This document shows positions 9,820-21,312 of a stretch of 64,000 nucleotides of DNA, in pieces. Source of the DNA: Beta vulgaris subsp. vulgaris (Eukaryota; Streptophyta; Magnoliopsida; Caryophyllales; Amaranthaceae). Both the position numbers and the translations under genes were made by a program. The DNA is taken from the NCBI RefSeq assembly GCF_026745355.1, contig NC_079210.1, forward strand, positions 8,680,197-8,744,196, written 5' to 3'. How positions within the stretch are numbered: the first letter of the stretch is position 1; the number at the start of each line of letters is the position of its first letter. The notes under the pieces were generated by a model that was given only the letters and a program-made list of their open reading frames with translations, was not told the origin of the DNA and searched no databases.

Positions 9820-11540
9820 AATGATATAGCTTAAGGTGAGAAGCGTTCCAGCTTCTAGGTACTGCTTTTCCATCTTAGTAGTTAAGCGATAAGCTCCCTT
9901 TCCAACTACTTGATCGATTAGATAGGGGCCTTCCCAGCTGATCCTAATTTACCGCATTGACTTCTTGGGTATTCTGAAAAACTTTCCTTAGAACCCAATC
10001 TCCTACCTTGAATACTTTAGCTTTGACATTCTTGTTGAAGCTACGAGCCACTATTTGTTGTTGTGCAGCCATTCGTATTAATGCACTACTCTTAACTCTT
10101 CGATGGAATCTAGGTCGTAGCTAAGCTCCTTGTCGTTGGCTTCAGGAGTCATCAATCCATATCTAGCTAGGGACAGCTACTTCCGCAGGTAGCACCGCCT
10201 CGCATCCATACACAAGTGAAAAAGGAGTTCTTCCTGTGGCGCCTCTTGGTGTTGTTCTGTTTGCCCACAGCACCTTAGGTAGCTCTTCTACCCATCTTCC
10301 CTTCTTAGCTTTTAGGCGCCTCTTAATGCCATTGATAATTACTTTATTGCTGGACTCAGCTTGTCCGTTAGCTTGCGGATATCTAGGTGTGGAAGTTATC
10401 AAGCTGATGTTCCATTCGTGACAGAATTGCCTTGTCTTGTCACTTATGAATTGTGATCCGTTATCACAAATGATTTCGCTAGGTACCCCGAATCTGCAGA
10501 TAATGTTAGTATGCAAAAAGGATATTACTTCTTTATCTCTCACCTGCTGGAATGCCCCAGCTTCGATCCATTTGGAGAAGTAGTCCGTGAGTGCTAGCAT
10601 GAAAACTTTTTGCCCTGGAGCTACAGGTAATTTCCCCACAATGTCCATGCCCCACCTCATGAAAGGCCAGGGTGTTAAGGTGGGGTGCAATATCTCAGCT
10701 GGCTGATGTGTCATGCCTGCGTGTTTCTGGCAGCTTTCGCATTTTTGCACATACTTCTTAGCATCAGCACGCATGGTTGGCCAATAATACCCGTATGCTA
10801 GGATTTTGTTTGATAAGCTTCTTCCAGCTGCATGAGACCCGCATTCACCTTCATGGAACTCCTTGAGGTGGGCTCCCATGGTCTTTCTCCAAGCATCTTT
10901 GTAATAGATCGTAGCTGGCGCAAGCTCTTTTGAATAGAGTGCCAGAAATAACATGATACTTGTGGCTTTCATTCGCAGCTTCCTAGCTTCCAGCTTATCC
11001 TCTGGCAAGATGCCCCTCTCCAGAAAATCGATGATTGGCTGGGTCCAGCTAGTGCTTCCTGCCTGGCTGTCATCTGATTGCACCATGTTTACCTCTTTGC
11101 TGATAGCTGGCTCAGCTAGGTGGGCTATAGGTATTGATTTGAAATCGCATTTTCTGAGTGCTGATCCGAGGTTAGCTAGGGCGTTTGCCTTGGTATTCTG
11201 GTCCCTTGGGATCTGTTTTATGCTGAACTCTTCGAATAACTTGGCTTTGTCTTTGGCTAGCTCCAGGTAAGAGGCCATTTTAGAATCTTTAGCTGCGTAC
11301 TCTCCATTTACCTGGCTTACTATTAGCAACGAATCACTGAAGACACGCAAACTGTTAGCTTTTAAATCATGTGCTAGTATCATACCTGCGATTAAGGCCT
11401 CATATTCAGCTTCATTGTTGGTAGCTTTAAAATCGCAGCAGATAGCGCGTACTATCATGTCCCCTTGTGGCGACTTTAGCACTATACCTAGACCAGCCCT
11501 CTGAAGTTTGAAGATCCATCCACATACAGCTGCCATGAGC
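9820..11540 (-). pseudogene. Tat pol: archaeal-type RNase H and integrase
   Basis: The open frame 10163-11536 starts inside the second RNase H (just after YVDGSSN), with acidic residues in NNEAEYEAL, VFSDSLLIV and RDQNTKANALA. The integrase zinc finger follows (His228/His235, Cys266/Cys269 of that frame), then the catalytic core with Asp298, Asp358 and Glu394 in WGMDIVG, CDNGSQF and GQAESSNK. The core is intact, but the C-terminal part (GPYLID..VGKGAYRL) is in other frames at about 9820-10160 because of frameshifts and stops. Integrase inserts the cDNA copy into host DNA. No chromodomain is seen. Confidence 0.85.
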
Positions 11541-12840
11541 CTGATTTACCTACTTTGTTAAGTGGCGCCTTCTTCCTCAGCGGTAGCGCTAAGTCAGGGC
11601 TAAAGTCTGCCACAAAGTCAGCTAGGGCTTGCGATTTTATAGCTGTCCTGGGTAGATACCTAATGTCATGTGCACTCAGGGATATGGCCCATTTGGCCAT
11701 TCTCCCTGAATGCTCAGGTTTTCGTAATACTGCTTTGATGGGGTAATTAGTCATAACATGAATGGGGTGAGACTCAAAATAGTGCCTCAACTTACGAGAT
11801 GCCATATATAAAGCTAACACTAACTTTTCAAGTGATGTGTACCTGGTTTCAGCATCCAGCAAGGATTTGCTAACGTAATAAACTGGGAGTTGTTGATTTT
11901 CAGCTTCCCTGGCTAGTACCGCACTTACCGCTTTGCTGCTAACAGCTAGATACAGCTGGAGAGTCTCTCCTGGATGGCTTTGAATAGGGGAGGTTGAGCC
12001 AGGTAGGCCTTCAGATCCTGCAATGCAGCTTCATGCTCATCTGTCCAGTTGAATCCTTTATTCTTTTTTAGCACGTTGTAAAACAGTGGCACTTGTCGGA
12101 TGATCTGGATATGAATCTGTTCACGCAGCTACCCTTCCTGTCAGCTTCTGGACCTCTTTCAGGTTTCGCGCTGAGGATGATTTGATTAGTGCTTGCACTT
12201 GGCTGGGATTGGCTTCTATTCCTCGCTGGGTGACTATGTACCCAAAAACTTGCCTGCTGGGACACCGAAGGAACACTTGCTAGGATTGAGTTCATCCCAT
12301 ACTTCTTTAAGACTTCAAAGGTTTCCTGCAGGTGGTCCACATGATCCTCTGCTTTCTTTGTTTTGACCAGCATGTCATCTATATAGACTTCCATCGTGTC
12401 CCCCAGCTGCTTCTCGAACATCTTGTTGACTAGCCGCTGGTAGGTGGCACCCGCATTTTTTAGCCCAAAGGGCATTACCTTGTAGCAATAGATGCCTCTT
12501 TCAGTCATGAAGGCGGTCTTTTCTTGGTCTGCAGGATCCATTAGTATCTGATTGTAACCTGAGTACGCATCTAGGAACGTTAGCCTTTCATGGCCAGCTG
12601 TAGCGTCCACCAATGCATCAATATGTGGCAGCGGGAATGGATCTTTGGGCAGCCTTATTGAGATCTGTAAAATCGATGCACACCCGCCATTTGCCATTTT
12701 TCTTTCCAACAACCACCACGTTAGCTAGCCAGTCGGGATATTTGACTTCTCGGATTTTGCCAGCTTTGAGTAGCTTGTCCACCTCCTCGTTGACTATCAA
12801 TTTCTTTCTGGAGCAAACTTCCTTCTTTTCTGCTTCACGG
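11541..12840 (-). pseudogene. Tat pol: reverse transcriptase and first RNase H, frameshifted
   Basis: Reverse transcriptase blocks are clear but lie in different frames: WLANVVVVGKKNGKWRVCID (12618-12800), then DPFPLPHIDALVDATAG, VMPFGLKNAGATYQRL and the catalytic YIDDMLVK (about 12370-12385). The break between frames falls near 12650. After another shift come GFNWTDEHEAALQDLK (about 12030-12065) and the gypsy RNase H (11488-11862, with LDAETRYTSLEKLVLALYM). At least three frameshifts stop this copy from making a working enzyme. Confidence 0.85.
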
Positions 12841-13104
12841 GCTTTGAGTTGGATCGACGTTTAGCTTATGGGTGATGATGTCAGGCTCAATGCCTACCAA
12901 TCTTCATGGCTCCACGCAAAACAGCTTACATTTTTCTTTAAGAATTCAATAATCCGCTGCTTCTCCTCAGCTGGCAGGGATGCCCCAATCTGCACGGTCT
13001 GCTCTGGCTTTGCTGGGTCCAACGCCACTTCATCTACATCTTGATCTTTGGCTTGGCTGGCGCTGGACCTTGCTGTAATTGCTAGATAGATTCCTTTTTT
13101 GCTT

Positions 13105-13353
13105 TTAGAGATATGCTATAGCATTCCCTAGCCAGCTTGCGATCGCCCCTGATTTCTTGACTCCCCACTTGGTAGGGAACTTAATAGTCTGGTGATAGGT
13201 GAAGGTACAGCTCGCATTTTGTGGATCCATGGTGTCCCCATTATGATGTTGTATGCTGAGGGACAATCTACCACATTGAACCTGGTTTGGAGGTTGACTC
13301 CTTTTGCATAGTGGGCAATACGATCTCTCCGAGCGTTGTAGCTGGCTCGCCAT
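13105..13353 (-). pseudogene. Tat protease region, frameshifted
   Basis: On the minus strand, in a shifted frame, VVDCPSAYNIIMGTPWIHKM and then KFPTKWGV match the C-terminal part of gypsy-type aspartic proteases, which mature the polyprotein. The catalytic Asp motif was not located. Frames change within 100 bases, so it is non-functional. Confidence 0.6.
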
Positions 13354-13774
13354 TGAACCCGAACAGAACGGTTGCTTTCCTGAGGATATCAGCTTCCTGC
13401 AGCCCCATGCTTTCTAGAGCATTTTGAAAATGATATTAGCTGAGCTGCCATTGTCTATCAAGACTCGCTTCATGAGGCAATTGCTGACGGTGAAGTACGA
13501 CGAGGCCGTCATGATTATCAGCTTCCTCATCTCCATCTTCTTCGTCGAAGCTGATGGTCATGCTTCTGAGCTTTTTCTCTTCAGCACTCCTCAGCGGGCT
13601 AGGTGCAGTTTTGGAACCTTCTCGAGCAAATCTCTTGGCTGCAGAGTATGTTAGTCCACATATTTCTGAACCTCCAGAGATAGAATTGATTACCTTATCG
13701 TGTAGGGGCTCAGGTGGCGGATGAGGCTGTTGCTGGCTGGGGCCAGCTTTATCTTCTTGCTGCCCCTTCCCCCA

Positions 13775-15059
13775 TCAAGTGCTCGAGATAGCCCTTCTTG
13801 AGCAGCCATGCCACCCTTTTTTGAGAGCATTGCATTCTTCTGTTCGATGGCCATGGTCGCCATGGTAGCTACACCACTTGGTGGTGTCCTTCTCGCTGTC
13901 TGGTCTGTCGCTTTTGCGAGGCCACCTAACTGTGGTTCCCAGCTTTTCTAGTGCGTTTACTACGCCTCCTGCATCCACGTTAAAACAGTAGGAAGCAATG
14001 GAAGGGTAATCGTTGTTAGATGATTTACCTGTGGCCTTGCTGGCTACGTTATTACTTTCGCGCTTCTGATATGGCTGATGGCGCCAATCATCTTCTTCTG
14101 GTTCTGGGATTTCCGATCGTAGCTAGGCTCGCTCACGTACCTGGACGCCTCGTCCTCCTCGACACGTATCTCAGCCATAGCTCTGGCCCTGACCTCTTCG
14201 AATGTGCCACATGGGTACCTGGTCAATTCATAATACAATCTAGATTTATAGGTTAGTCCTCTCCTGAATGCTTCGATAGCTGTGGGAACATCCAGGTTCT
14301 TGACAGAGATCATTTCCTTGTTGAATCGATCCAGGTACTGCCTCACAGCTTCATTGGCTTTCTGGGTGATGCGGTACAAGTCGCGGTGTGCTTCTCTAGG
14401 ACCTGCTGCTTGCAAACTGCATATAAAACTTGTTAATTAAAGCAGCAAAATTTTGGATGCTACCTGGCTTAAGACTTATCAGCCATTGTAAAGCGGTCCA
14501 GATAGGGTGGCCCCGAAGGACTTGCACATGGTGGCTTCAGCAGATGCTCAGGAATGGACAGAGTCCACATCTTCTGTTTATATTGAGCCACATGGTCATA
14601 GGGATCCGCAGCTCCATCATACAGCTTGTGAGGCTGGGTCACGTTGATCTTTTTGGGAATCCTGGCTCTTGCGATTTCTTCCACGAAGGGGGATTGAGCG
14701 TAGCCATCAGGAGATTCTTCAGCCACAGGGGTAGGTGCTCCAGGCAGCTTCGTCAGCATGCGAAGTATTTTCCTGTTCTGAGATTCTAGGAGCGCCATTT
14801 TCCTTGCTGCGGGATCAGCTTCATCTGCTTCATCGTCGGACCTAGCTGCTCCATCTTCACCTTCACTGGCCTCGGAATCTTCGAGATCAAGCATCTTGGA
14901 TTACGTTCCGGATACGCTGTTTGGGCTTTTGCTACTTTTGACAGAATCCAATTCCTTTCTGAGGCTGTCAATGGTCTGCTGGGCCTCAGATTGAGTGCGG
15001 TGAAGGTCCTTTGAGCCTTCAGCAAAGCGCTTTCATTGTTCAGCAGAATCGTCAGCCAT
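13775..15059 (-). pseudogene. Tat gag with zinc knuckle, broken
   Basis: Begins MADDSAEQ at 15059 and meets in-frame stops within 60 codons. The main frames are 14469-14894 (acidic, with KLYDGAADPYDHVAQYKQKM, a typical gag block) and 14044-14415 (LYRITQKANEAVRQYLDRF and FRRGLTYKSRLYYELTRYP). A zinc knuckle, CSYHGDHGHRTEEC, follows at 13775-13978. Gag forms the virus-like particle in which reverse transcription occurs. Frameshifts separate the blocks. Confidence 0.8.
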
Positions 15060-15117
15060 TTCAAAGTTGGTTGAAGTGTTTCTTTTTTTGGGATTTTGAT
15101 GAGAGTTTAGCTGTAGA

Positions 15118-15135
15118 GCCCCACGGTGGGCGCCA
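15118..15135 (-). promoter_or_regulatory. Primer-binding site of the Tat element
   Basis: On the minus strand, three bases after the 5' LTR, the sequence is TGGCGCCCACCGTGGGGC. It closely resembles the complement of the 3' end of a plant tRNA-Lys. It sets the element's direction as right to left. Confidence 0.8.
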
Positions 15136-15138
15136 AAC

Positions 15139-15792
15139 TGTTTATGCCAAATTCTGATCAGGCAGAACTTAGCTGAGGATCTACAGCTAATGGAGATGCA
15201 GCTACAAACAACAAAAATGCTAGCTACGGAATTAAAAGAGAATGCAAAGAAAAGGCAAAGACACCAAGAAATGGTGACGCGGAAAACCCCAGGAAGAGGG
15301 TAAAAACCGCGGGTGGAATTGAGTCCACCAATCCACTATTTGAGAAGATTACAACTTATAGCTAGCAGCTAGCAGCTTAGAGCTTGTACTAAATACACTT
15401 GAGAATATTGTAAATGTAGAAGAGAGAAAGAATGTAAGTAAGAGCAATGTAAAGACTTATGTTTTACAGAGTGTTATTCCCTTCTATTTATACTAATACA
15501 ATTGTATAACGTTACTCCTTATTTGAACGTTGCATAACTAACTTCCCTATGAAGGTGCCACAACTCCTAGAATCTAGGGAGATCTCTTCTTCTGCTGGCT
15601 AACCACTTCCTCCTATTTCTTTGGCTTAACGTCACTTATTTTGACTTGGTCTCGATCAGTATCCAATGTTCTTTCAACCGAATTTATTCAGCTCCCTTTG
15701 TCTCTGCTTGCTGTAGCTGCTACCTGACAATCTCTAGCTGGGACAGATGCATAACCTGCAGGTTCAGCTTAGGAAATTTTTAGGACATAACA
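15139..15792 (-). repeat. 5' LTR of the Tat element
   Basis: A 654-bp LTR next to the primer-binding site. It carries the promoter (TATA box at 15485-15492). The 5-bp target duplication TTTAT follows at 15793-15797. Confidence 0.95.
15485..15492 (-). promoter_or_regulatory. TATA box in the Tat 5' LTR
   Basis: The minus strand reads AGTATAAATAGAAGGG, a strong TATA context at a suitable place within the LTR. The other LTR has the same sequence. Confidence 0.6.
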
Positions 15793-15797
15793 TTTAT

Positions 15798-16345
15798 ATT
15801 ATTGTTTATTATTTTATTATATTAACTCTCTTGAAATCTAGGGTTATACTGATTAAAAATTAATATTATAATTTACTATGTAGAAATTTAAAAGAACTAG
15901 AAGGTTATTTCACGATCACAATTATTAAGTCAATGTCTATAACTTTTTTTTTCACTTTTCTAAAGTGTTTGATTCAACACTTCAAATTCACATTAGTAAA
16001 TGATCTAGGGCATCGTTCTCTTCACGAACTCGTTTTGTAATTAAATCACAATGATTCGGTGGAAGAGTAAAAAATTTAGTAACTAAATCATATTGATTCA
16101 GTTGACTAGAAGAACACAATGATCCGGATAATGCCAACCATTGATCTCCTCATATAAACGAAGAGTCACAAATTCATTAACTAAATCAAAATGATACAAT
16201 TTACATAACCAAGAGTCACAAATTGGGTAACTGATAACCACAATGATTCGGTTCATATAATGACCAAGAGTTACAAATTTAGTAACTAAATCATATTGAT
16301 TTTGTTGAAGAGTAACAGACTTAGTAACTAAATTACAATGATTTA
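15798..16345. repeat. AT-rich DNA with a degenerate 40-55 bp tandem repeat
   Basis: From about 16027 the unit AGAGT(A/C)ACAAATTTAGTAAC followed by TAAATCA(C/T)AATGATTCGG recurs five or six times with drift. It starts after CGTTCTCTTCACG, which resembles the termini of the neighbouring element. 15798-16010 is AT-rich with nothing recognisable. Confidence 0.55.
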
Positions 16346-17064
16346 GGGCCTGTTCTCTTCGGTATAAAACAGCTGAACTGAACTGAATTGAACTTATTGG
16401 AGCTGAACTGAACTTATTGGAGCTGAACTGAACTGAACTGAACTGAACTGAACTGAATTGAACTGAACTGAATTGAATTGAATTGAATTGAATTGAATTG
16501 AATTGAATTGAATTGAATTGAATTGAATTAAATTAAATTGAATTAAACTGGATGTAATAAATATATAAATAATATTTTAAACAATAATAATATGAATATT
16601 AAATAATAATTATAATGATAAGTAATAATAATGAATAATAATAATAGTATTTTGGATATTTTTAAATGATAGTTATAAATAAATAATATAAATAATCATA
16701 AATTAATAATAATAATAATTAATGATAATAATGATAATTAATAATAATTATTTTATATTATTTGTATTAATATATTAATACTTGATGATGATATATAATA
16801 ACAATAATATCTAAGAAGTAAATTAATATTACTATTTTAATAATTAGATTTAATAATATAAAAATATTTAGTAATAAAAATAATGATTGGGTTAGACCGC
16901 GAAAATTACATCATAAACCGTCTTGATGCGATTTGATTGGTTTATGGGCTAAAAAAAGTGGGTTTATTTGTGTTTTGACCTAAACCATGTTCCTCCTAAT
17001 AATAATAGTAATAACAATGAGTAAAGTTATAATAAACAAAATAATATATAGAAACAACAACAAC

Positions 17065-17135
<71 letters not shown>

Positions 17136-17407
17136 ATAGTAATGATATATTTTAAATAATAATAATAATGATAATAATAATGATAATAATAACAATAATA
17201 ATAATAATAATAATAATAAGAGTAATTAGTAAAATAAATTATACCAACATAATAATAATATTTAACAAAATGGTTATAAAAGAATGGAGATGAACTGAAC
17301 TGAACTGAACTGATGAGAGCTGAACTGAACAGAACAGAACTGAACTGATGGGAGCTGAACTGAACTGAACTGAACTGAACTGAAAATAAGCTGGGGAGAA
17401 CAGGCCC
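16346..17407 (+). mobile_element. Terminal-inverted-repeat element with pentamer arrays, copy 1
   Basis: 1062 bp between GGGCCTGTTCTC and GAGAACAGGCCC, flanked by TTA on both sides (16343-16345, 17408-17410). Inside the termini lie arrays of the pentamer TGAAC drifting to TGAAT (about 16380-16550 and 17290-17385). The core is rich in ATA/AAT triplets around a GC-richer island (about 16890-16995). No transposase is encoded. The 3-bp target duplication suggests PIF/Harbinger-like mobilisation, but the terminus is not a standard match and CACTA-type mobilisation is not excluded. Confidence 0.8.
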
Positions 17408-17410
17408 TTA

Positions 17411-18411
17411 GTTGATTGAAAAAACACAATAATTTCTATTATATAACTTAAAGGGGAGGAAGATGGTGTCCCTTACAAGACTCTTATATACTTTTAAGGA
17501 ATTTAAATTGTTATATATATCAAGGGTATGTTCTCTTCGGCATAAAACAACTTAACTGAAAAGTAGAATATAATCAGATGCAATTAAATAGTGTAATGGT
17601 GTTAATTAGGGAGAGGTTATAAAAATTTTAAGAGTTTTTTTGATAATATAATGTAACTGAAAGTAGAACAGATTATTATTACCATTATTAGATTAATGAG
17701 TACTAATATATATACATGTCCACTTAATTATTTTAAAAAGAGAAATATTATGTTGTCTTTAAATAATTTTGTTTCATACAAAGTCCATGTAGGCGGCAAG
17801 TTCAAACAAAAATTTAGTTGTCCATACAAGCAATTTCAAGCAAGAAAAGAAACGTAAAATAATATGTCCTTGCCCTCTATAAACGGAAGAGTACTATCAG
17901 CTACACTTCTTACTTCTACGAGAATATTGTGTTTTACGAGTCACTGGAGTGTGTATTAGATGGTTAGTTTGGATCTTTGATGTGTATGGAGCAAGCAAAT
18001 GAAGGAGGGACTATTAGCAGTAGCAGTATTGCACTTTTGCTCGAGCTAGTTTGGCGAGCCACATGAGCTACCAAGTATGTGGGCCATAACTTTTGAGATA
18101 ATTGGACGTAAATAATATGTCTCCTAAATGATTATTGTGGGCAAGATCACATGAGAATGCTCCTTACATGAGAAATGAGAATGAATCTCAACCACACGAT
18201 TGGATTAGAGTTACAACACTTGTTCATTAGAGTTATACTTGTATTATTCTCTATTATTTTATATTAAATATTTGTATTATTGTCTAATATTTTATTATTT
18301 ATATTACTATTAGCTGATTAATTATGTTATTAATATAAATTTTGTTGAAGTACCACAATGTATAGTATTATACTTGTATTATTGTCTATTATTTTATTAT
18401 TCATACTACTA
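17411..18411. other. AT-rich DNA without a gene
   Basis: TCTATTATATAACTTAAAGG at 17435, followed by GATGGTGTCC, resembles the 5' end of the Helitron at 650-1819, here on the plus strand. ATGTTCTCTTCGGCATAAAAC at about 17527 is a fragment of the 16346 element family. No coding is recognised. Confidence 0.4.
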
Positions 18412-18907
18412 CTAGTTCTGAAGCCCGTGCGTTGCACGAGTTATTATATATTTTAGTTTTGAAATTTTTTGAAAATCATAATTATGTTTGTATTTCTTAT
18501 TAATGTCATCATGGTATGCTATAGGTTCAAAACTATATGTTTGTATTTTTTATCTTTATATAACTCAATTTTTATAAGTATGATTTTCGAAAATCATAAT
18601 TGTAATTATTACATATAATACGCTATTTTTATAGTTAATTTTATATGTATTTAAAATAAATAAAAAAATATTACGTTATTTTTCATCTAAATAAATATAT
18701 TTTCATAAGTTGTAAAATTATATTGTATATGGAACTTAGTTCGAAACATATTTCAAACATTCTCGATGGTAAACAAATATAAGATTGCGAATTATGTAGC
18801 AAAAAGCTATATTCAATTTACATAGTTGAATAATTTAGGTTGTTTATTCAAAATCATAGTGTAATCTTCACTTATTAAAAACACCTCATATGTAATTATA
18901 TCTATGT
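18412..18907 (-). mobile_element. Helitron 3' end, fragment
   Basis: On the minus strand a hairpin CGTGC-AAC-GCACG (18426-18438) is followed ten bases later by CTAG at 18412 and then T, the same arrangement as at 650-676. The 5' end was not found; the LINE fragment begins at 18908. Confidence 0.55.
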
Positions 18908-20908
18908 GACCCTCTCTCTCCTTATCTTTTTATCTTGATTGCTGATGTTTTTTCTAAAATGATCCAGAAGAAAGCTCAGGCTAAACTGACTCATGGGGCA
19001 AAAGCCAGTCGCAGTGGTCCAGAAATGTCTCACTTTTTCTTTGCAAATGACAGTTTACTCTTTACTACAGCCTCTCGGCAGGAATACCTGACTATAGTTG
19101 ATACTCTCAACAAATATGAGCTAGCATCCGAGCAGAAAATTAACTATGAGAAGTCGGAGGTTTCTTTCAGCAAAGGAGTCAGTTCTACTACTAGAGAAGA
19201 GTTGAAAAATGTTTTGAATATGCGGCAGGTTGAGCAACATGCGAAGTATCTTGGTATCCCCTTTATCTTGGGTAGGTCAAAGAAGTCTATCTTTGATTCT
19301 CTTCTAGATAGAATTTGGAAGAAACTCCAAGGTTGGAAGGAAAAGTTATTGTCTCGAGCAGGGAAAGAAATCTTGTTGAAATCTGTAATTCAAGCTCTCC
19401 CCACTTATCTTATGGGAGTTTACAAACTCCCTTCTTCCATCATTCAGAAGATCCACTCAGCTATGGCTCGATTTTGGTGGGGTTCCTCGGACACTCGTTG
19501 GAAAATTCATTGGCTAAATTGGGATTCGATGTGCACTCTAAAATGCTTGGGGGCATGGGTTTTAAAGATTGAGTGTCTTCAATGATGCTCTTTTGGCCAA
19601 ACAAGCATGGAGATTAGTTCGTGAGCCTGATTCTCTCCTCGTGCATGTGTTAAAAGCAAAGTATCAGTCTAGTTGCGATTTTTTGGATGCTCCTCTTGGG
19701 TGTTCAACTAGTTACTCATGGAGTAGTATATGGAGTTCCAAAGCGTTACTCAAAGAGGGTTTGGTGTGGAGGGTTGGTAATGGTACCCAAATGAACATTT
19801 GGGATGATCCTTGGGTGGTGGATGAAAGTGGGTGTTACATCACTAGCACGAGGAATGATGAGTACACTTATGTAAGTGAGCTTATTGATTTTGACAGGAT
19901 GGAGTGGAATGTGGAGTTGATTGATGAACTTTTTAATGAAAGATATGTTCGGTGCATTCTTAGCTTCCCCCTAAGTAGTATGCCCTTGAGGGATAAGTTA
20001 ACTTGGGCTTTTACTAAGAATGCTTGCTATTCGGTGAAGATGGCTTACATGCCTGGCAAGGGTGGTAATCTCGAATACTTTCATCACGCATGGGTAAGTA
20101 TTTGGAGTATGGATGTCATCCCGAAAGTGCGCTATTTTCTATGGCGATTGTACACTTATTCTCTCCCTACTCGCAGTTTGCTCAAGTGGCGACATATGCT
20201 CGACAATGATGATTGTCCCCGTAGGTGTGGCCATGCTGAATCGACAGTGCATGCGATATTTTTGTGTCCTTATGTGAGAGACTTATGGTATGACAATGGT
20301 TGTGAAATGTTCTTGCATGACATCATGAGCTTGCCCACAAGTGATGCAGTAGTAAATTGGAAGAATTTTGATGCGAAATCCGAACAAAGGGAGCCTTTCT
20401 TGCGTGGGTAATATGGAGTGAACGAAATTCCTTGGTTTTCAATGAGAAATCCACTCCTCACAACATTCTTTTAATTTGGCTCGTGTGGGTCGACTTGCTG
20501 AAGACCATAACAAATATGTTGCGTGTCTCTATCAACCGCAGGTATGTCGTGCTCCCTCAAGCCCCGACTATTGGACTGCCCCCTGCTGGTATGCTAAAAA
20601 TAAATGTGGATGCTTCGTTATCGGTGGAAGGCTGGATTGGTCTTGGCGTGGTTGGGCGTTGGTCGGATGGTAGTGTGCTTTTTGCGGCTTCCCGCCAGCT
20701 TCGTGCATTCTGGACTGCTGAGATCGCTGACGCCAAGGCAGTGGAGATGTGTGTGCGTATGGGCGTAAATTTGGTCTTCATGCAGTGGTTATTGAGTCGG
20801 ATATATGTGATTAATCGTTTGTCAAAGCATCCGATATTTCTTACGGAGCTTGATCTTATCCTTCATAATATTTTGTCATGTTGTGTCTATTTTAGATCCA
20901 TTATATGA
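18908..20908 (+). pseudogene. LINE ORF2 C-terminal half, inactive
   Basis: The frame 18935-19585 holds the end of the reverse transcriptase. The catalytic block reads FANDSLLF where active enzymes have FADD. It continues with KYLGIPF and LSRAGKEILLKSVIQALPTYLMG. Two frameshifts near 19540-19572 lead to the frame 19569-20411, which carries the zinc-binding zf-RVT region (WRLYTYSLPTRSLLKWR, RRCGHAEST, HAIFLCP). A further frame, 20432-20908, is an RNase H-like domain starting LKINVDASLS. The Asp-to-Asn change and the frameshifts make it non-functional. Confidence 0.85.
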
Positions 20909-21087
20909 TCCCATGTTAAGTGGGATTGGAACTATGTGGCTCACCACTTAGCAAAGCTAATCCCTTTTGGGATCGAACAGATTTGGGAGAACCACTATCC
21001 CCAGGAAGTGGTTCCTTATATTTTAATGGACCCTTTGTCCCTTGATCTACCATAGCTTATTTTTCCCCTCAAAAAAAAAAAAAAAAA
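18908..21087 (+). mobile_element. 5'-truncated LINE (non-LTR retrotransposon)
   Basis: Similarity starts abruptly at DPLSPYLFIL, the middle of the reverse transcriptase, so the 5' two-thirds were never copied. It ends in a long A tract (about 21070-21087), as expected for target-primed reverse transcription. No convincing target duplication was found. Confidence 0.85.
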
Positions 21088-21312
21088 ATATTAAACACTA
21101 TTTTTTTTAAAAAAAATCAAAATGAAAAATAATGACATGTCATGCTTTGGTGGAGCTCTCTATAACATTTTAAGGTTGTTTTTGTAAAATAATACTCTAA
21201 TTTTTCATCATATTGCTATAGATTTTAATTTTTGTTGTAACAACAAAATTTCCTTAATATTTTTTTGTTGGAATACTAAATAGTTTTGGTTCAGTTGAGT
21301 AAAGCTGGTGCT

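Larger units (their letters stand above)
6386..15792 (-). mobile_element. Complete Ty3/gypsy LTR retrotransposon, Tat lineage
   Basis: A 9407-bp element read on the minus strand. LTRs (652 and 654 bp) begin TG and end CA. The 5-bp target duplication TTTAT is at 6381-6385 and 15793-15797. Order from the 5' LTR on the right: LTR, primer-binding site, gag, protease, reverse transcriptase with RNase H, a second archaeal-type RNase H, integrase, an antisense accessory gene, polypurine tract, LTR. The double RNase H and the antisense gene place it in the non-chromodomain Tat group. The LTRs differ by about four substitutions and three tiny indels, so insertion is recent, yet gag-pol is broken. It probably moved using proteins from another copy. 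9251-9819 has no clear coding. Confidence 0.93.

Noticed and set aside
10236..11746. Plus-strand frames opposite the integrase and RNase H
   Set aside because: Shadows of the minus-strand pol frames, with no independent similarity.
17040..17220. Long ATA/AAT triplet run as a separate microsatellite locus
   Set aside because: It is part of the terminal-repeat element and recurs in its second copy, so it is not listed separately.
18412..18440. Tn-like inverted repeat CGTGCGTTGCACG
   Set aside because: Better explained as a Helitron 3' hairpin because CTAG and a flanking T follow at the right distance.
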